Shown piece by piece: positions 25,047 to 33,346 of a stretch of DNA of 44,986 nucleotides. Positions within the stretch are counted from its first letter, which is position 1, and each line of letters begins with the position of its first letter. Made by a program: the position numbers and the translations under genes. Location of the stretch: NCBI GenBank assembly GCA_944388045.1, contig CALXHG010000016.1, positions 1 through 44,986 of the forward strand. Direction: 5' to 3'. The notes under the pieces are model-generated. The model ran no database searches, was not told the DNA's origin, and was given only the letters and a program-made list of their open reading frames with translations. This stretch comes from an uncultured Clostridia bacterium. Its GTDB lineage: Bacteria > Bacillota > Clostridia > TANB77 > CAG-508.

Positions 25047-27068
25047 TTATTTTCCCAAAATAATTCTAAATACTTCTGCAACACTCCATGCTTGTGCAAC
25101 AGCACCTTTTGGCTCATATGGTTTTTTAGAATCGAATATTTCTGCAATACTTCCTATACAACCTCTTTCATTTAGCTCCTTAGAAAATGTTTCTGTAACT
25201 TGTTTTATAAATTCATTTAATTGTTTTTTATAAATTGTTTTATCTTTTTTACTTTCTGTTGCAAATCTTTTTAAACAATCATAATATAATCCTAATAACC
25301 ATGTCCATGTAATTCCTTGATGGTAACTAAAATCCCTTTTAAAATTATCTCCTTCATATACTTCTATGTAATTTTCTTCTCCTTTTGCTAATGTTTTTAA
25401 CCCATATGGATTTAATAATTTTTTTGTTACAGTATCAAACATTGTTCTTGCTTCTTCTGAATTTACATCCAATACAGGATAAGAAAGGCTTAATGCGAAT
25501 AATTGATTTGGTCTTATTTTCTTATCTCCTAAAACATCATATAAACATTTTCTTTTTTTGTTATAAAATTTTTCTATAAAAGATTTTTTACATTTTAATG
25601 CCATTTTATCATAATTCATTTTTTTATTTTCTTCTGGTTTTCTCTTTGATAGTTCATTCATTATTTTTAATGCATTATACCACATAGCATTAATTTCTAC
25701 TGGTTTTCCATTTCTTGGCGTTGCAGGAATTCCATTAAATTTTACATCCATCCATGTATTTTGTGTTGATTCTGTACCAGAAACAATAAGTCCGTCTGTA
25801 TCTAAATAAATATTGTTATTATCTATATCTATTCCTATTGAATAGTTTTGTATAATACTTTCCAATTTTGGATATATTTCTTCCATTATAAAATCATAGT
25901 CGGATGTATAATTTAAATATTTTTTTACTTGTTCAAATAATAATAATGATGCATCTACACTATTGTAAAGTGGTCTATCATCTTCTTCACTATAAGCATT
26001 TGGAACTAGTCCATATTTTATATCTCTTACACATGTTCTTAATACTTCTTTGGCTATATCATATTTTTTGGTCACTAATAATAAACCTTCAAAAGAAATT
26101 AGTGTGTCTCTCATCCAATCCAAAAACCATGGATATCCTGCAATAATTGAATATGTGTTAAATAATGGTCTTTTTATTATAAAATTATCTACTGCAATAA
26201 GCAATTGCTTTATTATTTGGTCCCTTTTTTCCTCTTGTTCTGTTTTGTTTTCTTTTTTGTCTATTAATTGAGCTCTTATAATTTCTTGATTTTGTCTAAC
26301 CACTTCATTTGTTATTATTGCTCTTGCATCTAGTTCTTCTATATTTTCTTCTAAAGAACATATTACAGAAATTATTTTTTCTTCATTTTTTTCAACATTT
26401 ACTTCAAATCTTCCTGGTATTACATGATTTTCTTCTGCTTCAAATCCACGTTTTTCTTCTTCTATATAAAACATATTAAAAAATGTATCATTATGATGTT
26501 CTATATATTCACTTTCAGAAACTTGCATATATATTGGCTTTCCATTATCAATGCTTACTTCTAGTTTTCCTCTATTATATTTTTCTTTTAAGTCATATAT
26601 ATGGTCTTTGTTCATACCATGAGAATCTCTATAATTCATTATTGGTGTTAAAATTATTTTTGTATTATGATTTCCATTTTTTATTTTATAATATATTGCT
26701 ACCGTATTTTTTTGATATTGCATACATATTACTTTTTTTATTTCTACATCTTCAACTTGATATGTATAAACAGGCATAAATTCTTTTACAAAACTTACTT
26801 GGTATTCATATCCATGTTTAATAAAACATTTACCTATATTTGTAAATAGATCATATTTTTTTCCATCTATTTCAATGCTTTCATCTATTTTTGATAATAT
26901 TAGCATTCTCTTTGCTGGTGGTATAATCGGTGCCATTAATAATCCATGATATCTACGTGTATTTGCTCCAATAATTGTTGATGAAGCATATCCACCTATT
27001 CCATTTGTAATTACCCATTCTTTATTTAATCCATTTTCTAAATTTAAACTCTCTTTAGTGAATCTCAT
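25047..27068 (-). CDS. Glycogen debranching enzyme (amylo-alpha-1,6-glucosidase family)
   Basis: This enzyme should hydrolyse alpha-1,6 branch points of glycogen or related glucans. The protein of about 673 residues has the bacterial debranching N-terminal domain (VITNGIGGYASSTIIGANTRRYHGLLMAP) and a C-terminal (alpha/alpha)6-barrel with AGYPWFLDWMRDTLISFEGLLL, TWMDVKFNG, GKPVEINAMWYNAL and FSYHQGITWTWLLG. These barrel motifs carry the acidic catalytic residues. The ATG at 27068 is preferred (AAAGGAAAG upstream) over an in-frame ATG at 27089 lacking an SD. It follows yvcK by 17 bases. Linking glycogen breakdown to murB and yvcK suggests a carbon/cell-wall balance role, which is inference. Confidence 0.92.
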   Translation of the reverse strand: MRFTKESLNLENGLNKEWVITNGIGGYASSTIIGANTRRYHGLLMAPIIPPAKRMLILSKIDESIEIDGKKYDLFTNIGKCFIKHGYEYQVSFVKEFMPVYTYQVEDVEIKKVICMQYQKNTVAIYYKIKNGNHNTKIILTPIMNYRDSHGMNKDHIYDLKEKYNRGKLEVSIDNGKPIYMQVSESEYIEHHNDTFFNMFYIEEEKRGFEAEENHVIPGRFEVNVEKNEEKIISVICSLEENIEELDARAIITNEVVRQNQEIIRAQLIDKKENKTEQEEKRDQIIKQLLIAVDNFIIKRPLFNTYSIIAGYPWFLDWMRDTLISFEGLLLVTKKYDIAKEVLRTCVRDIKYGLVPNAYSEEDDRPLYNSVDASLLLFEQVKKYLNYTSDYDFIMEEIYPKLESIIQNYSIGIDIDNNNIYLDTDGLIVSGTESTQNTWMDVKFNGIPATPRNGKPVEINAMWYNALKIMNELSKRKPEENKKMNYDKMALKCKKSFIEKFYNKKRKCLYDVLGDKKIRPNQLFALSLSYPVLDVNSEEARTMFDTVTKKLLNPYGLKTLAKGEENYIEVYEGDNFKRDFSYHQGITWTWLLGLYYDCLKRFATESKKDKTIYKKQLNEFIKQVTETFSKELNERGCIGSIAEIFDSKKPYEPKGAVAQAWSVAEVFRIILGK

Positions 27069-27085
27069 TTTCGACTTTCCTTTCT

Positions 27086-28609
27086 TCATTTACTTTTGTG
27101 ATTCTGTTTAAATTTCTCGTCAGATTCTTTTATTGATTTTATTCTTTCACTATATTTATTACTAAATTTGCTTTGTCTTGTTTTTGTGTGCTTACTTTTT
27201 GTTGTTTTTTGATTTTTATTACTTTTTTTCTTTTCCTCTTTAGATTGTATTTTTTTAATTTTATTAATACGTTTATCAGATTTTAATTTTGCATTAAGCA
27301 TTACATATTCTGGATCATTTTCTCTATCTTCATATTTTAAGTCATTACATATTAATTTTATAGCTGCTTCTGCTACCATATTAGGATCATGTCTAACTTT
27401 GCCATCTATAATTGTTGATATATTTTTCTTTATAAATTTTATCTTTTTTAATTTTGGATCATCTAGTTTTTGTTCTACTAAATCAGAACCCTCTAAATTA
27501 TATTTTTTAATATATTCTGGTATTACCTCTCCTGTATCATATATACAATAATCTATTAATCCTTCTCCACAATGCTCTATTATAGCTTTTAAGTGATCTG
27601 CTACAGAGTAATCATCTGTTTGACCTAATTCTGTCATTATATTATTTACATATATTTTTTGAGCTTTACTTTCTTTTATTGCTTTTGCTACTCCATTAAC
27701 TAATAAATTTGGAATAATATTTGTATATAAACTTCCTGGTCCAATTATTATACTATCTGCTTCCTTAATAGCTTGTATTACTCCCTCTGCAGGTTTACAA
27801 TTAGAAGGTTGTATATATACTCTATTTATTCTAGTCATCTTTTCACTAACTATTTCTGGTATCATATCTTTGTTTTCTACAACATATCCATTTTCTAGTT
27901 CTGCACATATTCTCATCTCATCATTACTTACTGGAAGCACTTTTCCTATAATATTAAATACAGAACTACTTTTTGAAATCGCTTTAACATCATTTCTATA
28001 AATTTCATTCATTGCTGTATAATATATGTCAGAAAATTTTAATCCTCTTAATTGTGGATTTATCATTTCATGATTTAATAGTTGTCCTATTTCATCTCTA
28101 TTTTCTGGCTCTAATGAAACTATACTATCTTTTATATCTTCAAATGGTAAAGCTGTTTGTAATCTTTTTCTAGATTCTGATGGCTCTTTTCCATATTCAG
28201 AGACTGCAACAATTGCAGTTAAATTATTAGTATATTTTTTCATACCTGTTAAAATTGTATTAAGTCCTGCTCCTCCACCTATTACAACAATTTTTGGACC
28301 TTTATCATAAATTGTTCTGTCAAAAATTAATGATTTTACATTAACATTCTTTTTATTTTTCATTCTTTCATCTGTTGCTTCAATAAAAAGTTCCATATTT
28401 CTTTTATTTAGCATTATTAATCCTAAAACAATTAAAACAAATCCTATTGCAAATATTACTACAATTTTTCCCGCTTCGGAAAATTGCATTTCTTTTGTTA
28501 CTAATATATCTGAAATTCCATAGCATGTAAGCACAATTCCTACTAATATTAAGAATATCCATCTTTTCATTTTAGAACTTGATTTTAACCAATGCATTAT
28601 TCCTTTCAT
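27086..28609 (-). CDS. yvcK: YvcK/CofD-like protein, membrane-anchored and motif-divergent
   Basis: YvcK proteins bind UDP-sugars and affect carbon metabolism and cell-wall synthesis. This 507-residue version has two N-terminal membrane segments (about 15-35 and 48-68), the CofD/YvcK core (about 105-420) and a Lys-rich tail. IVVIGGGAGLNTILTGMKKY and IIIGPGSLYTNIIPNLL are well kept. The family's DDGGSSGRLR, PPGDIRN and GHSLGNL motifs are replaced (EYGKEPSESR, LPFEDIKD and GLKFSDI), so ligand binding may be altered or lost. The start at 28609 has AAAGGA nine bases upstream; ATGs at 28618 and 28597 are possible alternatives. rapZ and whiA, the usual neighbours, are not beside it. Confidence 0.88.
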   Translation of the reverse strand: MKGIMHWLKSSSKMKRWIFLILVGIVLTCYGISDILVTKEMQFSEAGKIVVIFAIGFVLIVLGLIMLNKRNMELFIEATDERMKNKKNVNVKSLIFDRTIYDKGPKIVVIGGGAGLNTILTGMKKYTNNLTAIVAVSEYGKEPSESRKRLQTALPFEDIKDSIVSLEPENRDEIGQLLNHEMINPQLRGLKFSDIYYTAMNEIYRNDVKAISKSSSVFNIIGKVLPVSNDEMRICAELENGYVVENKDMIPEIVSEKMTRINRVYIQPSNCKPAEGVIQAIKEADSIIIGPGSLYTNIIPNLLVNGVAKAIKESKAQKIYVNNIMTELGQTDDYSVADHLKAIIEHCGEGLIDYCIYDTGEVIPEYIKKYNLEGSDLVEQKLDDPKLKKIKFIKKNISTIIDGKVRHDPNMVAEAAIKLICNDLKYEDRENDPEYVMLNAKLKSDKRINKIKKIQSKEEKKKSNKNQKTTKSKHTKTRQSKFSNKYSERIKSIKESDEKFKQNHKSK

Positions 28610-28628
28610 TATTTTCATTCCTTTCTTT

Positions 28629-29531
28629 TTAATGTATTATTTCTATTTCTGTTTCTATTTCAACTCCAAATTTTTCTAGTACTTGTTTTTTTATGTATTT
28701 TATCAAATCTTCTACATCTTTTGCTTTTGCATTTCCTTTATTTATAATAAAACCTGCATGTTTTTCTGATATTTGTGCATCTCCTATTTGATATCCTTTT
28801 AATCCACATTCATCAATTAATTTTGCAGTAATAAATCCATCTCCTCTTTTAAATACACTTCCTGCACTTGGATATTCTATTGGCTGTTTTTCTATTCTAT
28901 TTTTCTGATATTCCTTTATTTTTTCTATAATTTCTTCTTTTTTACCACTTTCTAATTCAATTTCTGTTTCTATAATAATATAATCTTTTTTTGAGAAAAT
29001 ACTATTTCTATATTCGAATTTTGCTTCTTTATTATTTATTTTGCTAATTTGTCCATTTCTATCTATGTATGTAATACTATTTACAATGTCTTTCATTTCT
29101 GAACCATATGCTCCTGCATTCATTCTTATTGCCCCACCTATTGTTCCAGGTATACCTGAAGCAAACTCAAATCCAGAAATATTTTTGTCTGCTAATTTAT
29201 ATGAAATTTCACCTAATTTACAACCTGCTCCTAATGTAATTCTATATTTTGAATCAATTTTCTGTATTTCAAATTTCTTAATTTCAATTTTTAATACAAT
29301 TCCATCAATTCCTTTGTCACTTACTAATATATTACTTCCATTGCCAATAATTATAATTCTTATTTTTTCTTCTTTTAAAATTTTTAAAATTTTTTGTAGT
29401 TCAAATACTGAAATTATATTAACTAAAATTTTAGCATTTCCACCTATTTTAAAAGATGTATGTTTTGACATTGGTTCATTTATATGCATTCTTTCTTTTG
29501 GAATAATCTTTTTAATTTCTTCTAAAATCAC
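28629..29531 (-). CDS. murB: UDP-N-acetylenolpyruvoylglucosamine reductase MurB
   Basis: This FAD enzyme reduces UDP-GlcNAc-enolpyruvate to UDP-MurNAc in peptidoglycan synthesis. Motifs seen are HTSFKIGGNA, IIGNGSNILV, ASGIPGTIGGAIRMNAGAYG (FAD site), FEYRNSIF and YPSAGSVFKR (containing the proton-donating Ser), placing it in the type II MurB group. The start is taken as GTG at 29531 because GGAGG lies five bases upstream; a TTG at 29543 overlaps that SD. A pilin-like gene ends just upstream and yvcK starts 20 bases after its stop. Confidence 0.94.
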   Translation of the reverse strand: MILEEIKKIIPKERMHINEPMSKHTSFKIGGNAKILVNIISVFELQKILKILKEEKIRIIIIGNGSNILVSDKGIDGIVLKIEIKKFEIQKIDSKYRITLGAGCKLGEISYKLADKNISGFEFASGIPGTIGGAIRMNAGAYGSEMKDIVNSITYIDRNGQISKINNKEAKFEYRNSIFSKKDYIIIETEIELESGKKEEIIEKIKEYQKNRIEKQPIEYPSAGSVFKRGDGFITAKLIDECGLKGYQIGDAQISEKHAGFIINKGNAKAKDVEDLIKYIKKQVLEKFGVEIETEIEIIH

Positions 29532-29555
29532 ATTTTCCTCCAATAATACAATATT

Positions 29556-30026
29556 TTATTCAAATGCTTTAAAATCATTTGACATATATAATATTTTACC
29601 AGTTGCTGTTTCTTGAACATCTTTGTTCATGACTTCCCCATCACTATAATTAACAATATATGTATAATCATTATTTGTTATTCCCATATCTTCTAGAATA
29701 GTTTTATCTAAATAATAATATTTTTCGTCTTTTTGGGCTGATGGTAAAAATGCTGTTTCATTAATAAAATTAAAATATTTTTCTGGTATCTTATCTTGTG
29801 TAAGTTCTTCTCCAACTAAATAACTTTCAATTCCTACTGTCTTATATTTAGTATATACTTCTAAAATTGCATGTTGAACCATTTCAAGTTCTACAATCAA
29901 TCTTTTCTCTCTTGAATCTTGTAATGTACTAACCCCTGAATATACAGTAATTGAAGCTATTATTACAATAATTATTATCATTACAACTAATGCAATTAAT
30001 GTTACACCTTTTTGTTCTTTTTTCAT
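29556..30026 (-). CDS. Type IV pilin-like protein with prepilin leader
   Basis: This protein of about 156 residues starts with a short basic leader and a prepilin-type segment (MKKEQKGVTLIALVVMIIII). Cleavage would fall after Gly7. Position +5 of the mature protein is Ala, not the usual Glu; I recall the GVTLIALVV form as common among clostridial pseudopilin-like proteins. After the helix comes a small variable domain with LVELEMVQHAILEVYTKY (about 44-61) and a Tyr/Asp-rich end. The ATG at 30026 is preferred over one at 30065, giving the normal short leader. No other pilus genes are nearby; it is the first gene before murB. Function is unknown, probably surface or spore-related. Confidence 0.75.
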   Translation of the reverse strand: MKKEQKGVTLIALVVMIIIIVIIASITVYSGVSTLQDSREKRLIVELEMVQHAILEVYTKYKTVGIESYLVGEELTQDKIPEKYFNFINETAFLPSAQKDEKYYYLDKTILEDMGITNNDYTYIVNYSDGEVMNKDVQETATGKILYMSNDFKAFE

Positions 30027-30156
30027 TTGAATTTTACCTTTCTTTCTAATTTTATTATATATCATTATTTTTATTTATATCTGTTATTTATATTATCATT
30101 TTTTTCCTAGTTTTACAATATTTTTTTATAAATCTCTTCCTTTTTTATTAATTTTA

Positions 30157-30165
30157 TGTTATAAT
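30157..30165 (+). promoter_or_regulatory. Extended -10 promoter of nfeD-SPFH
   Basis: TGTTATAAT matches the TGn-TATAAT extended -10 element, about 40 bases before the nfeD start. No good -35 is visible, as is common for extended -10 promoters. Confidence 0.5.
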
Positions 30166-30206
30166 AAGATTGTTATGTTTTATTTTATTGAACGGAGGTT
30201 ATTTAT

Positions 30207-30650
30207 ATGTGGCAAATTTGGTTAATTGCTGCTGGTGTTTTTATTATAGGAGAAATTATTACAGTTGGTTTTTTAATATTTTGGTTAGCAATAGCTGCAT
30301 TAATTGCTATGGTTGTTAGTTTTTTTACTTCAAATGTTATTATTCAAATGTCAGTATTTGTTATTTCATCTGCAATACTAATCTTTGCAACAAAACCACT
30401 TGTTAAAAAAATCAATAAAAAAGATCAAGTTTCAACAAATGTATATTCTATAATAGGAAAAAAAGCAATTGTTACTGAAGATATTGATTGGACTGCTGGA
30501 ACTGGGCAAATAAAATGTGAAGGCGAAGTTTGGTCTGCAAAAACAAAAGAGCAAGTCAATATTCCTGAAGGCAGTGAAGTTGAAATTGTTTCAATTGAAG
30601 GTGTTAAAGCTTATGTTAAACCTTTAAAAATTGCAACAGTAACAAAATAA
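30207..30650 (+). CDS. NfeD family membrane protein
   Basis: This 147-residue protein has two or three N-terminal membrane helices (about 2-65, starting MWQIWLIAAGVFIIGEI) and a C-terminal OB-fold domain (about 80-145, with VTEDIDWTAGTGQIKCEGEVWSA in part). This is the short NfeD type lacking the protease domain. NfeD proteins are partners of SPFH proteins in bacterial membrane microdomains, and an SPFH gene lies 100 bases downstream. A GGAGG SD precedes the ATG. Confidence 0.9.
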   Translation: MWQIWLIAAGVFIIGEIITVGFLIFWLAIAALIAMVVSFFTSNVIIQMSVFVISSAILIFATKPLVKKINKKDQVSTNVYSIIGKKAIVTEDIDWTAGTGQIKCEGEVWSAKTKEQVNIPEGSEVEIVSIEGVKAYVKPLKIATVTK

Positions 30651-30750
30651 TATATTGTATTAATTAGAATAAATTACTCATAAAATAAATCAAAAAAATT
30701 TAATTAAGTTATTAAGATATTTTATATAAAAAAATTTAAAGGAGGATATT

Positions 30751-31653
30751 ATGTGGTTTTTAATTGTACTACTTATTATAGTTTTAATTATCGCATTCAA
30801 ATCAATCAAAGTTGTTAGACAATCTGAAGTTTATATTATAGAAAGATTAGGAAAATTCCATAAAGTTGCTGATGCTGGTCTTACAATAATAGTTCCATTT
30901 TTTGATCATGTTAGAAGTGTTGTTAGTTTAAAACAACAAACAATGGATATTCCACCTCAAGGTGTTATTACTAAAGATAATGTTACTATTACAATCGATA
31001 CAGTTGTATTTTATCAAATAACAGATCCTGCAAAAGCAGTTTATGAAATTCAAAGTTTAAAGAAAGGTATTGAATATCTTGCAATCACAACAATTCGTGA
31101 TATTGTTGGTAAAATGGATTTAGATGCAACATTTAGTTCTAGAGATGGAATAAACTCAGAATTAAGAGTTATACTTGATGAAGCAACAGACAGATGGGGA
31201 TGCAAAATCGATAGAGTTGAAATTAAAGATATTACTCCACCAGCAGATATCAGAGATGCTATGGAGAAACAAATGAACGCAGAAAGAAATAAAAGAGCTT
31301 TAATTCTAGAAGCTGAAGCTCAAAAACAATCTGCTGTTACAATTGCAGAAGGAAAAAAACAAGCAGCCATTCTAGAAGCAGAAGCTGATAGAGAAGCAAA
31401 AATTCGTAGAGCTGCCGGTGAAGCACAAGCAATAAAGGCTGTTGCTGAAGCTAAAGCAAAAGAAGTTTCTATGGTTTATGAAGCTATAAAAACAGCTAAC
31501 CCAGATGACAAATTAGTTCAAATAAAATCTCTTGAAGCACTTGAAGAAATTGCTAAAGGTGATGCAAACAAAATATTTATTCCTTTTGAAGCAACTAGTG
31601 TTTTAAGCAGTTTAGGTACAGCAAAAGAAATATTTACAGATGAAAAAAAGTAA
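30751..31653 (+). CDS. SPFH/Band 7 (stomatin-like, QmcA type) protein
   Basis: This 300-residue protein has an N-terminal membrane anchor (about 2-18), the SPFH domain (about 20-180, with IIERLGKFHKVADAGL, SLKQQTMDIPPQGVITKDN and RDIVGKMDLDATFSSRDGIN), and an Ala/Glu-rich coiled coil (about 170-260). It should form large membrane-bound cages or microdomains, possibly with NfeD and with proteases. GC content looks slightly higher than its neighbours, as expected of a conserved gene. AAAGGAGG precedes the ATG. A repeat-associated terminator follows. Confidence 0.93.
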   Translation: MWFLIVLLIIVLIIAFKSIKVVRQSEVYIIERLGKFHKVADAGLTIIVPFFDHVRSVVSLKQQTMDIPPQGVITKDNVTITIDTVVFYQITDPAKAVYEIQSLKKGIEYLAITTIRDIVGKMDLDATFSSRDGINSELRVILDEATDRWGCKIDRVEIKDITPPADIRDAMEKQMNAERNKRALILEAEAQKQSAVTIAEGKKQAAILEAEADREAKIRRAAGEAQAIKAVAEAKAKEVSMVYEAIKTANPDDKLVQIKSLEALEEIAKGDANKIFIPFEATSVLSSLGTAKEIFTDEKK

Positions 31654-31661
31654 AAGTCAAT

Positions 31662-31731
31662 GAGAAAATCTCAAATGGCTTGCGATTGTAGCATTTTATA
31701 CAATAGGAAAGTATAAATTTCTTATTGTATA
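31662..31731 (+). repeat. Dispersed terminator-associated repeat, copy B
   Basis: About 70 bases matching 9731-9799 (minus strand) at close to 90 %. The conserved flank (CTCAAATGGCTTGCGATTG and on to TAGC) precedes a 14-bp hairpin of TATACAATAGGAAA with its complement, containing one G-U wobble on the plus strand. It follows the SPFH stop by nine bases. Confidence 0.7.
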
Positions 31732-31736
31732 AAAAA

Positions 31737-31770
31737 ATGAACTCTATATTGTATATGATATAGAGTTCAT
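31737..31770. terminator. Bidirectional intrinsic terminator
   Basis: A perfect 13-bp stem (31737-31749 with 31758-31770) and an 8-base loop, flanked by an A-run before and a T-run after. It lies between the convergent SPFH and cation-efflux genes and can serve both. About 110 AT-rich bases to the next gene hold nothing recognisable. Confidence 0.8.
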
Positions 31771-31879
31771 TTTTTATTTACTTATCATTTATTCTTCTAT
31801 TATTTATATCTTTTTTATATTTATGTTTATATTCATTAAATAAAGCTTTGTTCTTCCATTCTAAATATTAATTAATATT

Positions 31880-32776
31880 TTATTTATTTTCTACATCTGT
31901 TTTAATAAATGGTTCTACATGAACTATTGCTTTATATACATTTTCTAGTTTTGCAATAGAATGCTCTAATTTATCTGCAAGTTTATGGCTTTGAAAAGTT
32001 GTCATATTTCCATCAACTGCAATCACTATGAAAATAATGTATTTATAGCCAACAGGAGTTGAAGAAATGTTGTTAATTGCTTTTATTTCTTTATATTTTT
32101 TTATTACATTTACAATAGTTTCTCTTGTTTTTTCATCAATAGAAACATCCATAAGAACATTATAACTCTCTATAAATATTTCTATACCTATTTTACAAAT
32201 CCATATAGATATACCTATACCAACAATTCCATCAAACCAATGTATTCCTTTTACAGATAAAAGTGCAGATATTAATGTAAATGTTGTAATAATGCAATCA
32301 TTTCTATGGTCTTGCATATTTGTTTCAAGTAAAATATTTTTATATTTTTTATAAGAACTTTTAGCATAAACATATAAGCTTAATTTTACTATTATTGTTA
32401 TTAAGCATACTATTACTAGCCACCAGGAAAATTGTAATTCACTGCCATTTATAAGTGTTGAAATTGCATCAATAATAGTTTTTACTGATAAAAGAATCAT
32501 AGAAATAGCTATAAAAAGAGAAAATAAGTATTCAGCTTTTCCATGTCCAAAATTATGATTTTCATCCTTTGGTACACTAGCAATTTTATTTCCTATAAAT
32601 GCCATTAATGATGCAAATATATCACCTGCACTATTAATACTATCTGCAATCATTGCTTGACTCTTACTTGTTATTCCTACACACGCTTTTATTACTAATA
32701 AAAAAATATTTCCTACCATTCCTAAGATTCCAACTCGATTTGTTACTTTATATCTTTTATCTACTTTTTCTTCCAT
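31880..32776 (-). CDS. Cation diffusion facilitator family metal exporter
   Basis: This 298-residue membrane antiporter expels divalent metals in exchange for protons. Six helices are visible with metal-site motifs ADSINSAGD (helix 2), the HNFGHGKAEYLFS loop and DHRND (helix 5), followed by a cytosolic C-terminal domain (about 205-290) with HKLADKLEHSI and VHVEPF. The metal (zinc, manganese or iron) cannot be told from the sequence. An AAGGAAGG SD precedes the ATG. It is separated by about 80 bases from the TIGR04086 gene upstream. Confidence 0.92.
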   Translation of the reverse strand: MEEKVDKRYKVTNRVGILGMVGNIFLLVIKACVGITSKSQAMIADSINSAGDIFASLMAFIGNKIASVPKDENHNFGHGKAEYLFSLFIAISMILLSVKTIIDAISTLINGSELQFSWWLVIVCLITIIVKLSLYVYAKSSYKKYKNILLETNMQDHRNDCIITTFTLISALLSVKGIHWFDGIVGIGISIWICKIGIEIFIESYNVLMDVSIDEKTRETIVNVIKKYKEIKAINNISSTPVGYKYIIFIVIAVDGNMTTFQSHKLADKLEHSIAKLENVYKAIVHVEPFIKTDVENK

Positions 32777-32859
32777 TTTTACAACTTACCTTCCTTATGG
32801 TTAAATTTCACTTATATTAGAAAAGTATTTATTATATTGATTTTTGTCTAAAACAAAAA

Positions 32860-33219
32860 CTACGTTTTATTTATTCCTAATATTCCTCCAAACATTCCGC
32901 AAATTATACTTGATATTATCATAATAATTGAATGTAATGTTAAGCTAAATTGTTGATTTATTATACTAGAAATAATGTATATTATTATTAAATATATTCC
33001 ACCAATCAAAGCTCCATTTAACAACCCATTTTTATTCATCTTTAAATTTGCTATTGTACTTCCAATAAATATACTTATTGCTGTTATAATAATAATTGTA
33101 GGTGTAATAATATTTTCACTAACACTTGAATATGTTAATATTATTGAAAATATAAATAATAAAATTAATGTGGATACAAATGAAATAATTACCCCTTTTA
33201 TAATATTTAAATTTGGCAT
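32860..33219 (-). CDS. TIGR04086 family four-helix membrane protein
   Basis: This 119-residue protein is almost entirely hydrophobic, with four membrane helices and Gly-rich loops (NGLLNGALIGGIYL and ICGMFGGILGINK). Length and pattern fit the TIGR04086 family, which is widespread in spore-forming Firmicutes and of unknown function. A GGAGG-like SD precedes the ATG. It stands between the clpX terminator and the cation exporter. Confidence 0.7.
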   Translation of the reverse strand: MPNLNIIKGVIISFVSTLILLFIFSIILTYSSVSENIITPTIIIITAISIFIGSTIANLKMNKNGLLNGALIGGIYLIIIYIISSIINQQFSLTLHSIIMIISSIICGMFGGILGINKT

Positions 33220-33310
33220 AGAAATTTTCCTCCTATTTTTAATGAATATTTAATTTTTATAAATCCATTTTTTTATGTTTTATTTAAATATATTCATCTT
33301 AAATAAGAAA

Positions 33311-33342
33311 TATAACCTTAGAATTTGTATCCTAAGGTTATA
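33311..33342 (-). terminator. Intrinsic terminator of tig-clpP-clpX
   Basis: An 11-bp stem (33311-33321 with 33332-33342) directly after the clpX stop, with a T-rich tract on the minus strand side. Confidence 0.75.
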
Positions 33343-33346
33343 TTCT

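Noticed and set aside
31771..31879. A minus-strand frame of about 28 codons between the bidirectional terminator and the cation-efflux gene
   Set aside because: It has no start codon or SD, and its Lys/Asn-rich composition is what random AT-rich DNA gives.
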